Shown here: one piece after another, positions 51,126 to 62,099 of the stretch
Numbering within the stretch: the first letter of the stretch is position 1
Layout of the letters: every line of letters begins with the position of its first letter
NCBI GenBank assembly: GCA_023079485.1
Contig: CM041083.1
Span: forward strand, 176,718,480 to 176,782,479
Length of the DNA: 64,000 nt
Source: Archilochus colubris
Lineage: Eukaryota; Chordata; Aves; Apodiformes; Trochilidae
Direction: 5' to 3'
Notes under the pieces: model-generated
What the model saw: only the letters and a program-made list of their open reading frames with translations
Told to the model about the DNA's origin: nothing
The model's database searches: none
Translations under genes and position numbers: made by a program

Positions 51126-51735
51126 CCTTTCCAAGTTGTTCAGGTGGCCAAGAGGGCCAATGGCATCCTGGCCTGTATGAGGAGTAGTGTGGCCAGCAGG
51201 ACCAGGGATCTTACCCCTGTATTCAGCACTGGTGAGGCTGCACCTTGAGTACTGTGTGCAGGTTGGACCCCTCACTACAGAAAGGACATTGAGGGACGGA
51301 GTGTGTCCAAAGAAAGGCAACAAAGCTGCTGCAGGGTTTGAAGCACAAGTCTTGCAAAGAGTGGCTGAGGGAGCTGGGGTTGTTTAGCCTGGAGAAGTGG
51401 AAACTGAGGGGAGACCTTATTGCTCTCTACAACTACTTTATAGGAGGTTGTAAAGATGTGGGGATTGGTCTGTTTTGGTCTGAATTTACAAGTGATAGGA
51501 CAAGAGGTAATGGGCTCAAGTTGTGCCAGGGAGGTTTAGACTGAATGTTAGGAAGAATTTCTTCACTGCAAGAGTTATCAGACATTGGAACAGGCTGCCC
51601 AGTCACCATCCCCGAAGGTATATGAGTCATACAGACATAGTGCTTAGGGATATGGCTTAGTTAAGGTCTTGTCTGTGTTAGGCTATGGTTGGACTCAATG
51701 ATCTTGAAGGTCTTTTCTAAGCAAGGGTAATTCTG
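51125..51735 (+). mobile_element. CR1 LINE, 5'-truncated ORF2 end plus 3' region
   Basis: Plus-strand CR1. Frame fragments include LYSALVRLHLEYCVQVG, then [25 protein letters not shown] and [10 protein letters not shown], in the order of the CR1 ORF2 C-terminal part. The 3' side has GGTTGGACTCAATGATCTTG and AAGGTCTTTTCTAAGC...ATTCTG, the usual CR1 end. Frameshifts separate the fragments, so it is dead. The start is just after CCTTTCCAAGTTGTTCAG, where CAGGTGGCCAAGAGGGCCAA begins the recognised region. Confidence 0.93.
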
Positions 51736-52380
51736 CAGTTGTGTTCTGGTAGCCCTCAGCTACATAATAACAATGATGTCTCAAGACCAAGTATCTTGCA
51801 TTCCTGGATGTCTCAGGTGAGCTCCCTATTCTGACCTCACTGTTCCTATGATCAAGATCATAGGCAAGGCATAAACAAGGAACAACATCCTTTCTCCATC
51901 CTTCTTGGATCCAACTAATCAGTGAGTTCTTCAGTGAGTATCTAGGGATCCAACTGTAAACACGTGTCATAAATCAAATAAGGGAAATGGCACCACAGAT
52001 ATACCTTTTAATACAGAGTTTGAACATTTAAGTAGTGCAGACAGTGAATAATGACCATGAGCTCATTTACCACAAACCAAACATATCAGGACTGCCAAAC
52101 TGCAACAGAGGATGTCCAAAAGAAAATTTGCTGCAGTTACCCAACAATCCTAGTTTAAGTAACACGGAAAGAATGTAAGTTTTTATTAGCCTTCTTTCAG
52201 GGTTTAATCGGCAGTTCATCTAAATTTAAACAAACACAACTTCCAGTCTATTTAAACATTCTGATATTTTTCTAGGAAATTAGTGAAACTTCCCAACAAA
52301 ACAAAGTTTAAAAGAAAAGAGTCTCCAGCGAATTTTAAGTATGTTTGGAGGTTTAGATAGGTGGATATGTAATGGCATGG
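51736..52380 (-). other. NBEA: NBEA intron between two CR1 fragments
   Basis: About 645 bp separating the plus-strand CR1 on its left from the minus-strand CR1 on its right. Nothing recognisable was seen; the 91-codon minus frame at 51695-51970 has no known product. Confidence 0.6.
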
Positions 52381-53690
52381 GTGATTTAGTGACAAATAAG
52401 ATAGATGCTCAGTGCCTTATTTCACTCAGTCTTCACCAGGGTTTCTCAAGACTTGCCCATTCAGCATCAGGCCACATTTTCCTTGTCAGTCTCTTACTAC
52501 TAATGCACTGGTAGAACTCTTGCTGTCTTTGATCTCTTTCAAGTCTCATTTCCAGTTGAGTGTTGGCCTTTCTGACAACATTCCTTAGATGCTCACACAT
52601 TTATAAATTCCTCCCTTCTATCCTGCTTCCACCTCCTGTGTATTCTCCTTTTTGCATCTTTTTACATCACCTTCTATGACTTTCCTATTAGCCAAACCAG
52701 TCTCTTGATACATCTACATTTTCCCTGGTTTTGCACTTGGACAATGCTGTGCTTGAAGGCTTTCCACCTTTCCAGTGCTCCCTTGAACCACATCTGCCTC
52801 CCATTGGATCCTACCTAGCGTTTCCTGAATAAGCTAAAATCCGCATTTACGAAATTCGTAATTTGCTACTCTCCATCCTCACTTCCCTCAGGATCTTAAA
52901 CTCCACTCCATGTAGTTCAAGGTAATTACAGCCAAAGGCACCATTAATTGCCACCAAAAGCAAATCACCATTCAAAAGTAATTCTTGCTTGCTAATGAGT
53001 AGATCCAGCTGTGAGTTCCTCTTAGTTGGTTCATCCTGTATCAAGAAGTCATCCCCAACATTCTCCAGAAATCTTCCTGACTGCATGCAACCCATCTTGT
53101 TGCACTTCCAGTGAGTGTCAGGAAGGTTAAATATGCCCATGAGAACTGGGATTTGTGGGATTTGTGATCCAGATATTTCCTCAAGTTGTTTAAAGAATGC
53201 TTCTTACTTTTCCTTGCCCTGAATGGGTGGTCTGTAGCAAGGTCTAACCATGATGTCACCCTTACTGGACTCTCCTCTCATCCTATTCTGCATTTATCAA
53301 TCACACTGTCATCTATCCCACTGAGCAGCTCCACACATCTAAGCTGCTCCTTCACAGAGAACACAACACTACCTCCTTGCTTTCCCTGCCTGTCTTTCCT
53401 CAGGAACTTGTATCTGCCCATTGCAGCACTTCTGTCATGCAGTGCAGGCTGTCCCATCAAACCTCATCCATTCCAGTGATGTCATAGTTTTGTAGTTGCA
53501 CACAGAGTAATTCCTACTACTAGTTTCCTGTATGTATGCATTTGTGAATGTATTTACCTGAGATGGGTGCTCCTGTCTTGTTCTTGTCACCCTGCACCCT
53601 TTTCTTTTCATCACCATCCCACTTAAATGTCGGCTGTAATCTTTCTCCCACATCATTCCTAAAGACCTCTTTTAATGTTTGCTTTTACAG
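52380..53690 (-). mobile_element. CR1 LINE fragment: ORF2 endonuclease and linker, lacking the 3' end
   Basis: On the minus strand the fragments read, in order: CVQLQNYDITGM (about 53500), RKDRQGKQGGSVVFSVKEQL (about 53390), a segment with RFLENVGDDFLIQ and EPTKRNSQLDLL (about 53070-52990), EFKILREVRMESSKL, and then the linker with YQETGLANRKVIEGDVKRCK and ISSKRLTRKM. These are parts of the CR1 apurinic-type endonuclease and the region before the reverse transcriptase. Stops and frameshifts break it. The reverse transcriptase and 3' tail that a normal CR1 insertion always keeps are missing, so a deletion or rearrangement has removed them. Confidence 0.88.
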
Positions 53691-56402
53691 CTAACAGTGC
53701 AGATGCATCCAGCTCTTGAATTAAGAAGCCTACTTGTGTGTATACCATAATGTAAATCAAAAATCCTAATTAAGCTGCTATCAGTGAAGCTCTTGGCATA
53801 TGTGATGCCCTCAAGATCACATAGCATGAGACTGATTAAAAAGAAGCGTAAAAGTCAAGATCATAACCAGGATGTCTCTGTGTCTTTCAGATACATTACA
53901 GACAGTGTTATTCTAAGCTTCCTAATTAATTATCTTCGTCTGGATTTTCCTTAAGAGGAATAATTTAAATCAATAGTCAAATACTCTAGTATACTAAAAA
54001 CTGTTATAACAGTTCCTATTCCTATTTTTAGAATGCTGTATCAGTGTTCACATGCTGAATTCTACCAGTGTGTGTCATTCAGACCTTCCTAACAAAACAG
54101 TATCTAAGAAAAGAAAAAGCAGAAACAAATACAATAAATCAGCAGATTTCAACTAAAAATGCAATTTATTAAAATTTACTGGAATATAACTGTCTTTTTT
54201 TTACTATAACTAAGCTGAAATATTTTATTTCAGAACATTTCTAACAAAGTCAGAAATCAGAAAAGCACTTGAATTATTTCAAGCAGAAGCAACAACAGTT
54301 TGGAATTCAGAAAATTACCTTGTGGCATACATATTGTAAACCAGATAGACTTCTACCTGCAGATATTAAAGCTATGATCCTCTGCATTAAATCCAAAACT
54401 TTTCTTTCATGCTCAGAAGAAAAAGGTTTCTTGAAACTGTTGATTTATTACCCAGGGTCTCAAAATCTTACCCAGAAAGTCTTTCAAAATATTCTTACTC
54501 TTCATTTTGCTTTTAATAATTTAAAATTCAATCATTATTGCACAGCAATTATATGCAATTTTACATCCCATTAACCCTGCTTTGTTTTAATTATAAAGAT
54601 CCTTTGTTAGATTCCTTTAAATGATCCAGTTTATAATTTCAGGTTATCCTAGGGAGCACTTTAATTCAGCTGCACATTCATCAACTGTTTATGTCCTGTT
54701 AATTGTTGACAACTGCACAATTGCATTCTCTAGCTATGATTGATGAATTGCATTCACAACTTCAGCTATTAAGCAGAATAAATATTTATAACAATTTCCA
54801 GTTAGAGGATTGTTATCTTTATACCCAAAAGGGTAAATTAAAAACAAATGGGGTGATTGCTAAGAAGTGGGCTCAAGTACCACACACATACTTGTTCTGA
54901 AACACCCTTCTGACAAAAGTATTGGAGGAACGTGTCTAAGGGCAGTTTGATTAGACATTCCTTTGATTGGATTTAAGCAACAGTTCAGAATGGATTTAAT
55001 CCATTCTTTTGATTGGATTTAAGCAATACTATTTTGTTTTGAAAAGCTATTAAGAGGGGAGTAAAGTGTTCACTGATATATTAATAACTGAACACTAAAA
55101 GCATGCAGGTGTAGATGTTCAGAATGAGTGTTTTATCAATAGAAGCATGCAGTAGTATCTGAACTCCCCAGCCTGGCTGACAAAAGAAAAAAAGGTCAGA
55201 ATAGGATTGTGTATTAGTATTCAAGAGCATAAGGTTATTGTAATTATTCAGCCTATTACCATGCAGTATTTATTGTACAATGTGCAGTGCATGACTCTCA
55301 GGTGAGCCCCATTATGCCATAAACTCATACTGACAATTCATACCAAGATTTTCAATGAAAAGACTACATTTCCAGCTGCTTTCTTATGGTGCAACTTCAG
55401 TTTGCACAGGGAATCTAAGAGAGTTTACACCAATAAAAAAACTGAGTAATAAGCTACATGCTCCTGTTTTCCTTATACTCAAACTCATATATTCCTATGC
55501 TCTGGTGTTTTCTAAACTTCATTCCAAAGGAGTGGGTGGATGAATTAACTGAACTATCAGCTAGACAAAGAGTACCTGAAAATAAAGAGGTTTGATACTT
55601 TACTTTGGTAAAGAAATATCACTGGTGAAAAAAGAAACCACATATAAATTGACATCTCTTGGATGGGCATATTGCTATATATTTTTTTTTTAGTTTGTTT
55701 TCAGTTGCTCGTATGAAGATGTCTAGATTCAAATGGGTGAAATGTGGTGGCCAGTACAAGTCACACACCCTACACAAGTGATTCCATTTGTCTTTGGCAT
55801 TGCACTACCAGGAAGGCCAAAGAGTCCCCCTTCACTGCCCAGCTTGCTGGATGGAAGTACAGACAAACATCACACAGAGCAGAAGCACACATTAAAATTA
55901 TTTGACAAATGATAATAAAGTATCTTATGATTTTGCAAAAGCAAGGCAGGCCTCATAAACATAATGTCCTGAGTGTTTTACAGGACTCAAATTGGACCTG
56001 AAATTCTAGATAATTTTTCATTAAATGATAATACAGAGAAATGCATCTGCACAATGAATGTTGTGCTCCTAAAACAGATGGAGCAGCAGATGGGTTTACA
56101 GATTTGGCTCCTTGGCATTCCCTGGGTAAAACATTCTTGCTGCTCGAGAAAATGGTAGTTCAAATCTCAAATAAACCCAGACCTATGTAGAGTTCAGGGG
56201 AGCACTATTTCCTTCTTTCAATAAACAAAATTTTCACAATTTACATGGTTCCAAAGAAAATATTTACTATATAAAGTATCTATACAAAAAAAATCTTAAT
56301 TTAAATTGCCTTCTCACAATTTTTTTAGAACAGATGGTAGGGAAGTACCCAATGGAATAAATACAAAATGACTACTTGTTCAAAAGCTTTAAAATTAATT
56401 AC
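53691..56402 (-). other. NBEA: NBEA intron (10.7 kb), 5' end
   Basis: Intron following the exon at 56403-56467. It contains the 47-bp direct repeat with palindrome at 54955-55026 and otherwise AT-rich unique-looking DNA. Confidence 0.75.
54955..55026. repeat. 47-bp direct repeat enclosing a 19-bp palindrome
   Basis: CATTCCTTTGATTGGATTTA (followed by AGCAA) at 54957 recurs as CATTCTTTTGATTGGATTTA (followed by AGCAA) at 55002, so the period is about 46-47 bp. Between them GAATGGATTTAATCCATTC (54988-55006) is a perfect inverted repeat with 9-nt arms around one base. Its core GGATTTAATCC looks like two head-to-head GGATTA-type homeodomain sites. Confidence 0.8.
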
Positions 56403-56467
56403 CTTCCTTCATTGATGAGCTCAATAAATGCAAGTCCTGCATTCTTCTGAATAGAATTTTGCCATTC
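56403..56467 (-). CDS. NBEA: NBEA internal coding exon (first of four in the window)
   Basis: Read on the minus strand, this 65-nt exon gives 21 codons plus two bases: EWQNSIQKNAGLAFIELINE, then G and the first two bases of an R codon. It is preceded by a pyrimidine-rich acceptor (TTTTATCTTCATAG) and followed by the donor GTAATT. It leaves phase 2, and the split codon AG|A is completed exactly by the next exon at 45693. The peptide matches vertebrate neurobeachin as I remember it. Neurobeachin is a very large BEACH-family scaffold of neurons, involved in membrane-protein trafficking and PKA anchoring. This segment lies at the start of the DUF1088 region, well before the PH-BEACH-WD40 end. The paralogue LRBA is the alternative, but the downstream exons fit NBEA better. 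Confidence 0.93.
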
Positions 56468-59400
56468 CTATGAAGATAAAACATAACATGATCAAAATCC
56501 AATGATTTTAAACCACATTTCTGAAGCTGACCCTGATGACTTTCTAAGAAGCTTGAATTTAGGCTAAGCTTCTCAATAACTTCTTAATTTAATGGTTCTC
56601 TCTCTCTGTTTTTTTTTTTTTAATAAGAAGAATGACCTGATCACTTAACAACTAATTCATTCTGATTTTCAAATACATTTTATGCAGCAATATTTTGTTT
56701 CACATTCAAGTGAGTTTTAGTTTCCTATCCTGTTTCTCCAATTCATACAATTGCCCTATGAGCATACTAAATGCAACAAAGTACGGCAGCAGTAGTTTCT
56801 TCATTTTGTTTCAGTTACAGCTTGTACATTTTATCATATAGGGCAGCCAACAACCTGTGCACCATTCATCTCTCCTTGAGTTCAACCTTTGTTTCTTCCC
56901 CATTATTAATGAAGACAAAAACTCTCTAATAACAGAGTTTTAAAAAATATTTTACCAGTAATACAGATTTCCAAAATAAACTTTCAAAATTAATTCAAAC
57001 CAATTAATATATATTAAAGGATAAGAACTTTTATTTCATATACCACTGAATTCTCAGTGCATCACAAACAGCTTTTTTCCATACAACCCACTGCCTCTAT
57101 CACACCAACAGCCTTCTGATACTTGAGATGAAAAAAGGTCAAGATATCTCTCTAGCAAGATTCATTTATTTTGGGATAATTTCTGAAAACCGTTATTTAG
57201 GAATAATAAACATTTCCTTTCCATCACACAGAAAAAAAAACCCAGAACAATTAAAAAACCAAAATACATTAGCTGGATTGCAGTTTAGACTAGAACTTGC
57301 TAGTCTATGACTTCATGCAAGAAACAAAAATGGGTAAAGAGAGTTACAGTTATAGAACTATTATGCTTTACACTTTGTTTATTCCCCAACAAAAATAAGG
57401 CAGAAAAGGCAGAAATTCTCAATGCTTCTTTCTTCATATGGGAAAAAAAAAAAAAAAGCTTTGTGCAGAGAAGGAAATTTTCATAAAGAACAGTTCTGAA
57501 AGCTACTCACTAATTAGGAAGGTGTTTGGTACTGATGCTATGAAAATTCACTGATTTGATCAAGTAATTCACAGAGTATCAGCACTCCAGTCTCTTATCT
57601 TGTGAGTTAAAAAATTAACCATTGTGAAAGATTATTTCTTCGGCACTGCTGATTTTGTTCTTTTCCAAATTAGTAACTGAAGCAAGCCTAATGACCTAAT
57701 TATTTGAAGCAACAAAATTACCTTACAGAAAAGTCACTATGAGAAACCGAGAAGGAAAAGATTTAATTGCCTAAACATAGGCACCCGGAGCCATTTTAAG
57801 AAAATATAGCATGGGTTAGAAAGAGTATTAGAGGTGTAGGATTTAATTTTTTTCAGCCAAAGCCTTTCCATGTACACTATAAAATCCCATATTAGCATTT
57901 TCTTTTACGATGCTTTCCTGCACCACAACTTGCTATGACTGCATCTGGGAAAGCAGAACTGGTGTGACCACAGTTCAGAAAAGAAGACAAAAAAGAGGAA
58001 AATAAAAATATTAAAAAAAGGCAATTTTGCAAGCCTTTTGTCAGATCTTTCTGCTCCGTGCAAACATCTTGAGATGGCAGACCATCCAAAAGGGCTAACT
58101 GGATCTAAGAAGAGATATCTTAAGGTACCTAAAGAGCCATTGATATGTATATGGAAGTAAACAAATCTCTTATAACTACATAGATGGGAAATCTCATCAA
58201 TTTATCCAAAGCAATTAATCATGACAAAAATGTGTGAAACCTGCCCAACTACCAAAAATCAGTGACAAACATAATGATGCAGAACCAGAAAGAAATCAGG
58301 ATTGCCTCATTACAGACTCACTACTACAAACTTCCAATGCTCCATTAAACCAGACATAAAGGAATAATTATCACTACTCAATTTTAGTCATAAATTAATA
58401 TCACAGATAAATGATCCTGAGAGGTGCACAGTACTTGTGAGAAGTAATCTGTTTGCTTGTTTTGGGTTTTTTTTTCTCACAGTTTCTTTTTGAAAGGCTC
58501 AAACAAGAAACGGAGATACTTAGAAACGCTGGCATGACAGTCACCATTGCAATAGTCATTCAAACCACTGCATACACATTAAGAATTGGATTAAGATGTG
58601 AAATTACATGCTCAGAGAATGGGAAACAATTTTGTATATTTTATCTTGGATTTTGCAGATAAACTTTCTCACCCTCAAGATGTAAGAAGCAAAAAGATAA
58701 AAATCCACTGTAATGGAAATAGTGATGGTGGTTGGAAAATTTATGCTCCAGCCAAGTAGAATCACAGGATAGCTATGTGGTGTATTAGTAGCTAAGTGCT
58801 TGAATGACTACTCTACGTCTAAGGTGGTTTAGGTAGTTCATATTCTGAATATTTTAGGCTTGAAAATAAGAACCGGGGGTCTTTTCCGTGCCTCAAAATA
58901 CTGATGCTAATTACATGCTGAAGTAATGGAAGACTTTGACAAAATTGTGTGCCAGATAATTTTTGATATGCAAGAAGAATGTGTTGAATTTTCTCTCCTT
59001 AGGGCTTCTGCTTGACTGGGCTTGGGGGATGACTATTAGTGCCAGCAATGCACATCTCTGACCAAGAATAACTGAGTTGATACCTGAATTCTTCAATCAA
59101 GCTATTTTAATCATAACTTACTGAGATAGATGAAATTCTATTATATTGACTCACTTCATTCTTGATTCTTGAGTAAGTTTGGAGAAAAGTCTCGTGCAGA
59201 GCTAAACAGGTGCTACCTTTTATCAGGAGAAGGCAGTGGAAATTTTATAAAGATGTGTTTGCAATTCACAACATACATGCAATTTAGCTTGGGTTTGAAC
59301 CCCAGGCCGTGAAGTTACCTTCTAAAATCACCAATGACTTGCTTTATTTCATTTAAGAGGGAAGATTTTAAGAAAATATTACAAGATTGAAGGAAATGTT

Positions 59401-62095
59401 TCCTTACTGCAGAAAATAATGTCCACTAAACACAGGTAAACACGGAAACCCAAACGATTTCAAGATACAGACTCATAAATTTTTGAGCAGATTACTCATA
59501 TATGATTGAAATGTTTATACAGTTTCTAAGACCACAGGGATGGCCCTATAATTTCTAAAAGAATTTATCTAAAGGTATTGGAGCCTTAAAACTTTATTGC
59601 TTGGAATGAGAATCAGAGATAAGAATTCTGAACTTACTGCCTCAATTCTCCTCTCACACTCACATTTATTCTGCTGATAAATAGAATGTATTTTTGGTTT
59701 ACTCTTTCAAGTAAATTTGGGATCAATTTTAGGGTTTTATGATAGGTCATCCATTTTAAAAGCATCTATTTCCCACAATAAGGAAGTTGCAGAATGACTG
59801 ACAACATCCTCCTGGAAGGCAAATCTGAAAGTAATGGAATACACTGGGCTTCTGGCCAAATCACAGAGAGGAAAAGAATGTGATTTTTTCACCACACTAT
59901 TTATGTGAATATGACTTTAACAATGCAGCAAAAGTAATGGGAAGTTTTAGATTTCACTTTCACAAGACGAAAGTCTCTTTTTTTCTTCTACTTTCTTGAC
60001 TTAGAGTAACATGTTAATTTTTTTGCTTTCTTGGAAACACAGACATCGCCTTGCTATTCACGTGTGGTAACTGCCAAAATTATCTTGGTAATGAAGTAAA
60101 ATATTCCCAGAGGAACATTTCATCGGTATCTTAGAAGAAAAGAAAAAACAAATCCATGGTTGCAAAAACATGTACATTATCCAAACAACACTAGAGAACT
60201 GGGCAAATTTATTTAGATGATTCAATATCAACCTTCATCACCTTGCAGAAATTCTGCATGTCTTCTAATACAGACAGAAGGTATGTGTTAGAAGACACAC
60301 ACATCTCCACAACTTCAAGAGCTTGCTTCCTGACTAGAAAAATAGTTCTTCATTTAAGAGACTGAAATTATTATTAACAACATGTGCTGCTATGTATGGC
60401 TATTATTCCTAAAAGCCATTCCATTTATGACTCTACCAGTCTTTGATGTTAGAGGTGAGTAACTAATCAGAAGTCTTCCAAAACACACCATTTTCTCCAC
60501 TATATATATATACATATAGAGAACCCCCTCAAAAGTATGACAAATTTATTAATAATGATGGTCTCTATTAACAAGCTGTTGCACCCTTTCTCAGCCCTTT
60601 AAGAAGTACCAACTCAATTTTTTGGGGTATTTTCCTCAGATTTAAGATCCCTCTCAATTGTAGGCAACTACCATATTAGGATACGGGGAAATAAATTCTT
60701 ACAATTTTCTGATCTTGACTGTTTTGACATGAATCTACAAGAGGTTCAGTTCAGCATCTCACTGATGGGTAATAAATGTACCTTTGGTATTTTTTGACAA
60801 AAACACTCTGAGATGGACAGGCAAGAGAAAGGACCAGAAGTTTTAGATTGACTCTGGTATAAATAAGATACTGAGAAAGAGACCCTGCTTATTATCAAAG
60901 GCAAAACAGAGAAGTAGTTATCTGAGTGTACTGGGATCTGGAAAGACATCTCATAGAATAATCAAGAAAGCAAAATTGCCCAGCAAGTAGGAAAGAACTG
61001 ATAGTCTCCATTTGAAAGTTAGTTTATCAGAAGAACATGACCAAGAGATAAAGACTGAGTTTGGACTGGAAGGCATTCCATACGTAGACAAGGAATTGAT
61101 TCAAGAAAATTCTTAAATATCCCTTTAGTGGGGAAAAAAAATAATTGCATAGTTATAATATTTTGGAAGACTTCCAGAATTCAATAAAGCAAGTGAGAAA
61201 CACCAGGGGAAAACCAAACCAAACCAAAAACTACCTCACCCCTACAAACCGCTTTATCTCTAGAGAAAAAAAAAACATAAAGGGAAAAATTTTCTATTTC
61301 CCCTTTAGCTTGTATTGAAGTTCATGACTGGGTTGGGAAGAAATGGGTTGGGTAGAAATGTTTCTTTCTTGATGGACTTTTCTATAGCCAATATTACAAT
61401 ATTAGAGAAAGTACTCACTTCAGCTACAAAGATGTTATTGAACTTAAATATGAACCTGTGGCAAAAAGCAAAGCTACAAAGTCTCAAATTGGAGCTAAAT
61501 GACTAATGTTTTCATACAGCTTTCTAGCACTTTGTCTAGTGTATGACAATCTATGGGATTTTTTTTCTGTTTAACTTATTTCCATTAACTGCCAGTATTA
61601 CCATCTTGTTTCTTGATTGTGACAGAGGCAGCCTTTTTTTCCTACAGCCCCAGTCATGCGACCTGCTATGAGCTTCTGCTTTCATGGCTACTCTAGACGT
61701 ATGATCAGTCAACAATTACTATTTTATCCAGAGTTACTTATTACTTAATGTGACTGTTTCCATGACTGCATGTAGTGGTGAAAGACAGTGAGCAGGAACA
61801 TGGAGCTAGGTGTGGTGATGATCTGATAGCTCTACCAGTGTGATTTGGGCCAGAGAGAAGTCTAATCTGATCATGGAAACTGTAGCCTAGGAGTAACATT
61901 CTATCAGATGTAGACGTCTGAATTTATAGCTTGCTGCCATTAAAATTCAAGTGGCATTTTCTCTCCTCTTTCTCTCCCAAATTTGCAATCCTGAAGCCTT
62001 CTTTTTGGGTATTTCTGGCTTTCAGCCAGCTTAAATGAGGAAACAACAGTCTGAACAGCTTTCAGATGTGTTTGTGAGTTAGCCTTTTAAATATC
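56468..62095 (-). other. NBEA: NBEA intron upstream of the first visible exon
   Basis: This is the 3' part of an intron that ends with acceptor TTTATCTTCATAG. No earlier NBEA exon could be recognised between here and the right edge. The content is AT-rich, with an A15 tract near 57441, a (TA)n patch at about 60502-60518 and a short CCAAA run near 61210. Confidence 0.7.
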
Positions 62096-62099
62096 AGCA

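Noticed and set aside
51125..53690. A single CR1 insertion with a twin-priming 5' inversion
   Set aside because: Twin priming puts the inverted 5' part next to the 5' side of the 3' part. Here the inverted fragment lies beyond the 3' end, with about 650 bp between them, so two separate events fit better.
5106..56467. LRBA instead of NBEA
   Set aside because: The exon peptides have the NBEA forms ([36 protein letters not shown]); LRBA differs at these places as I remember it.
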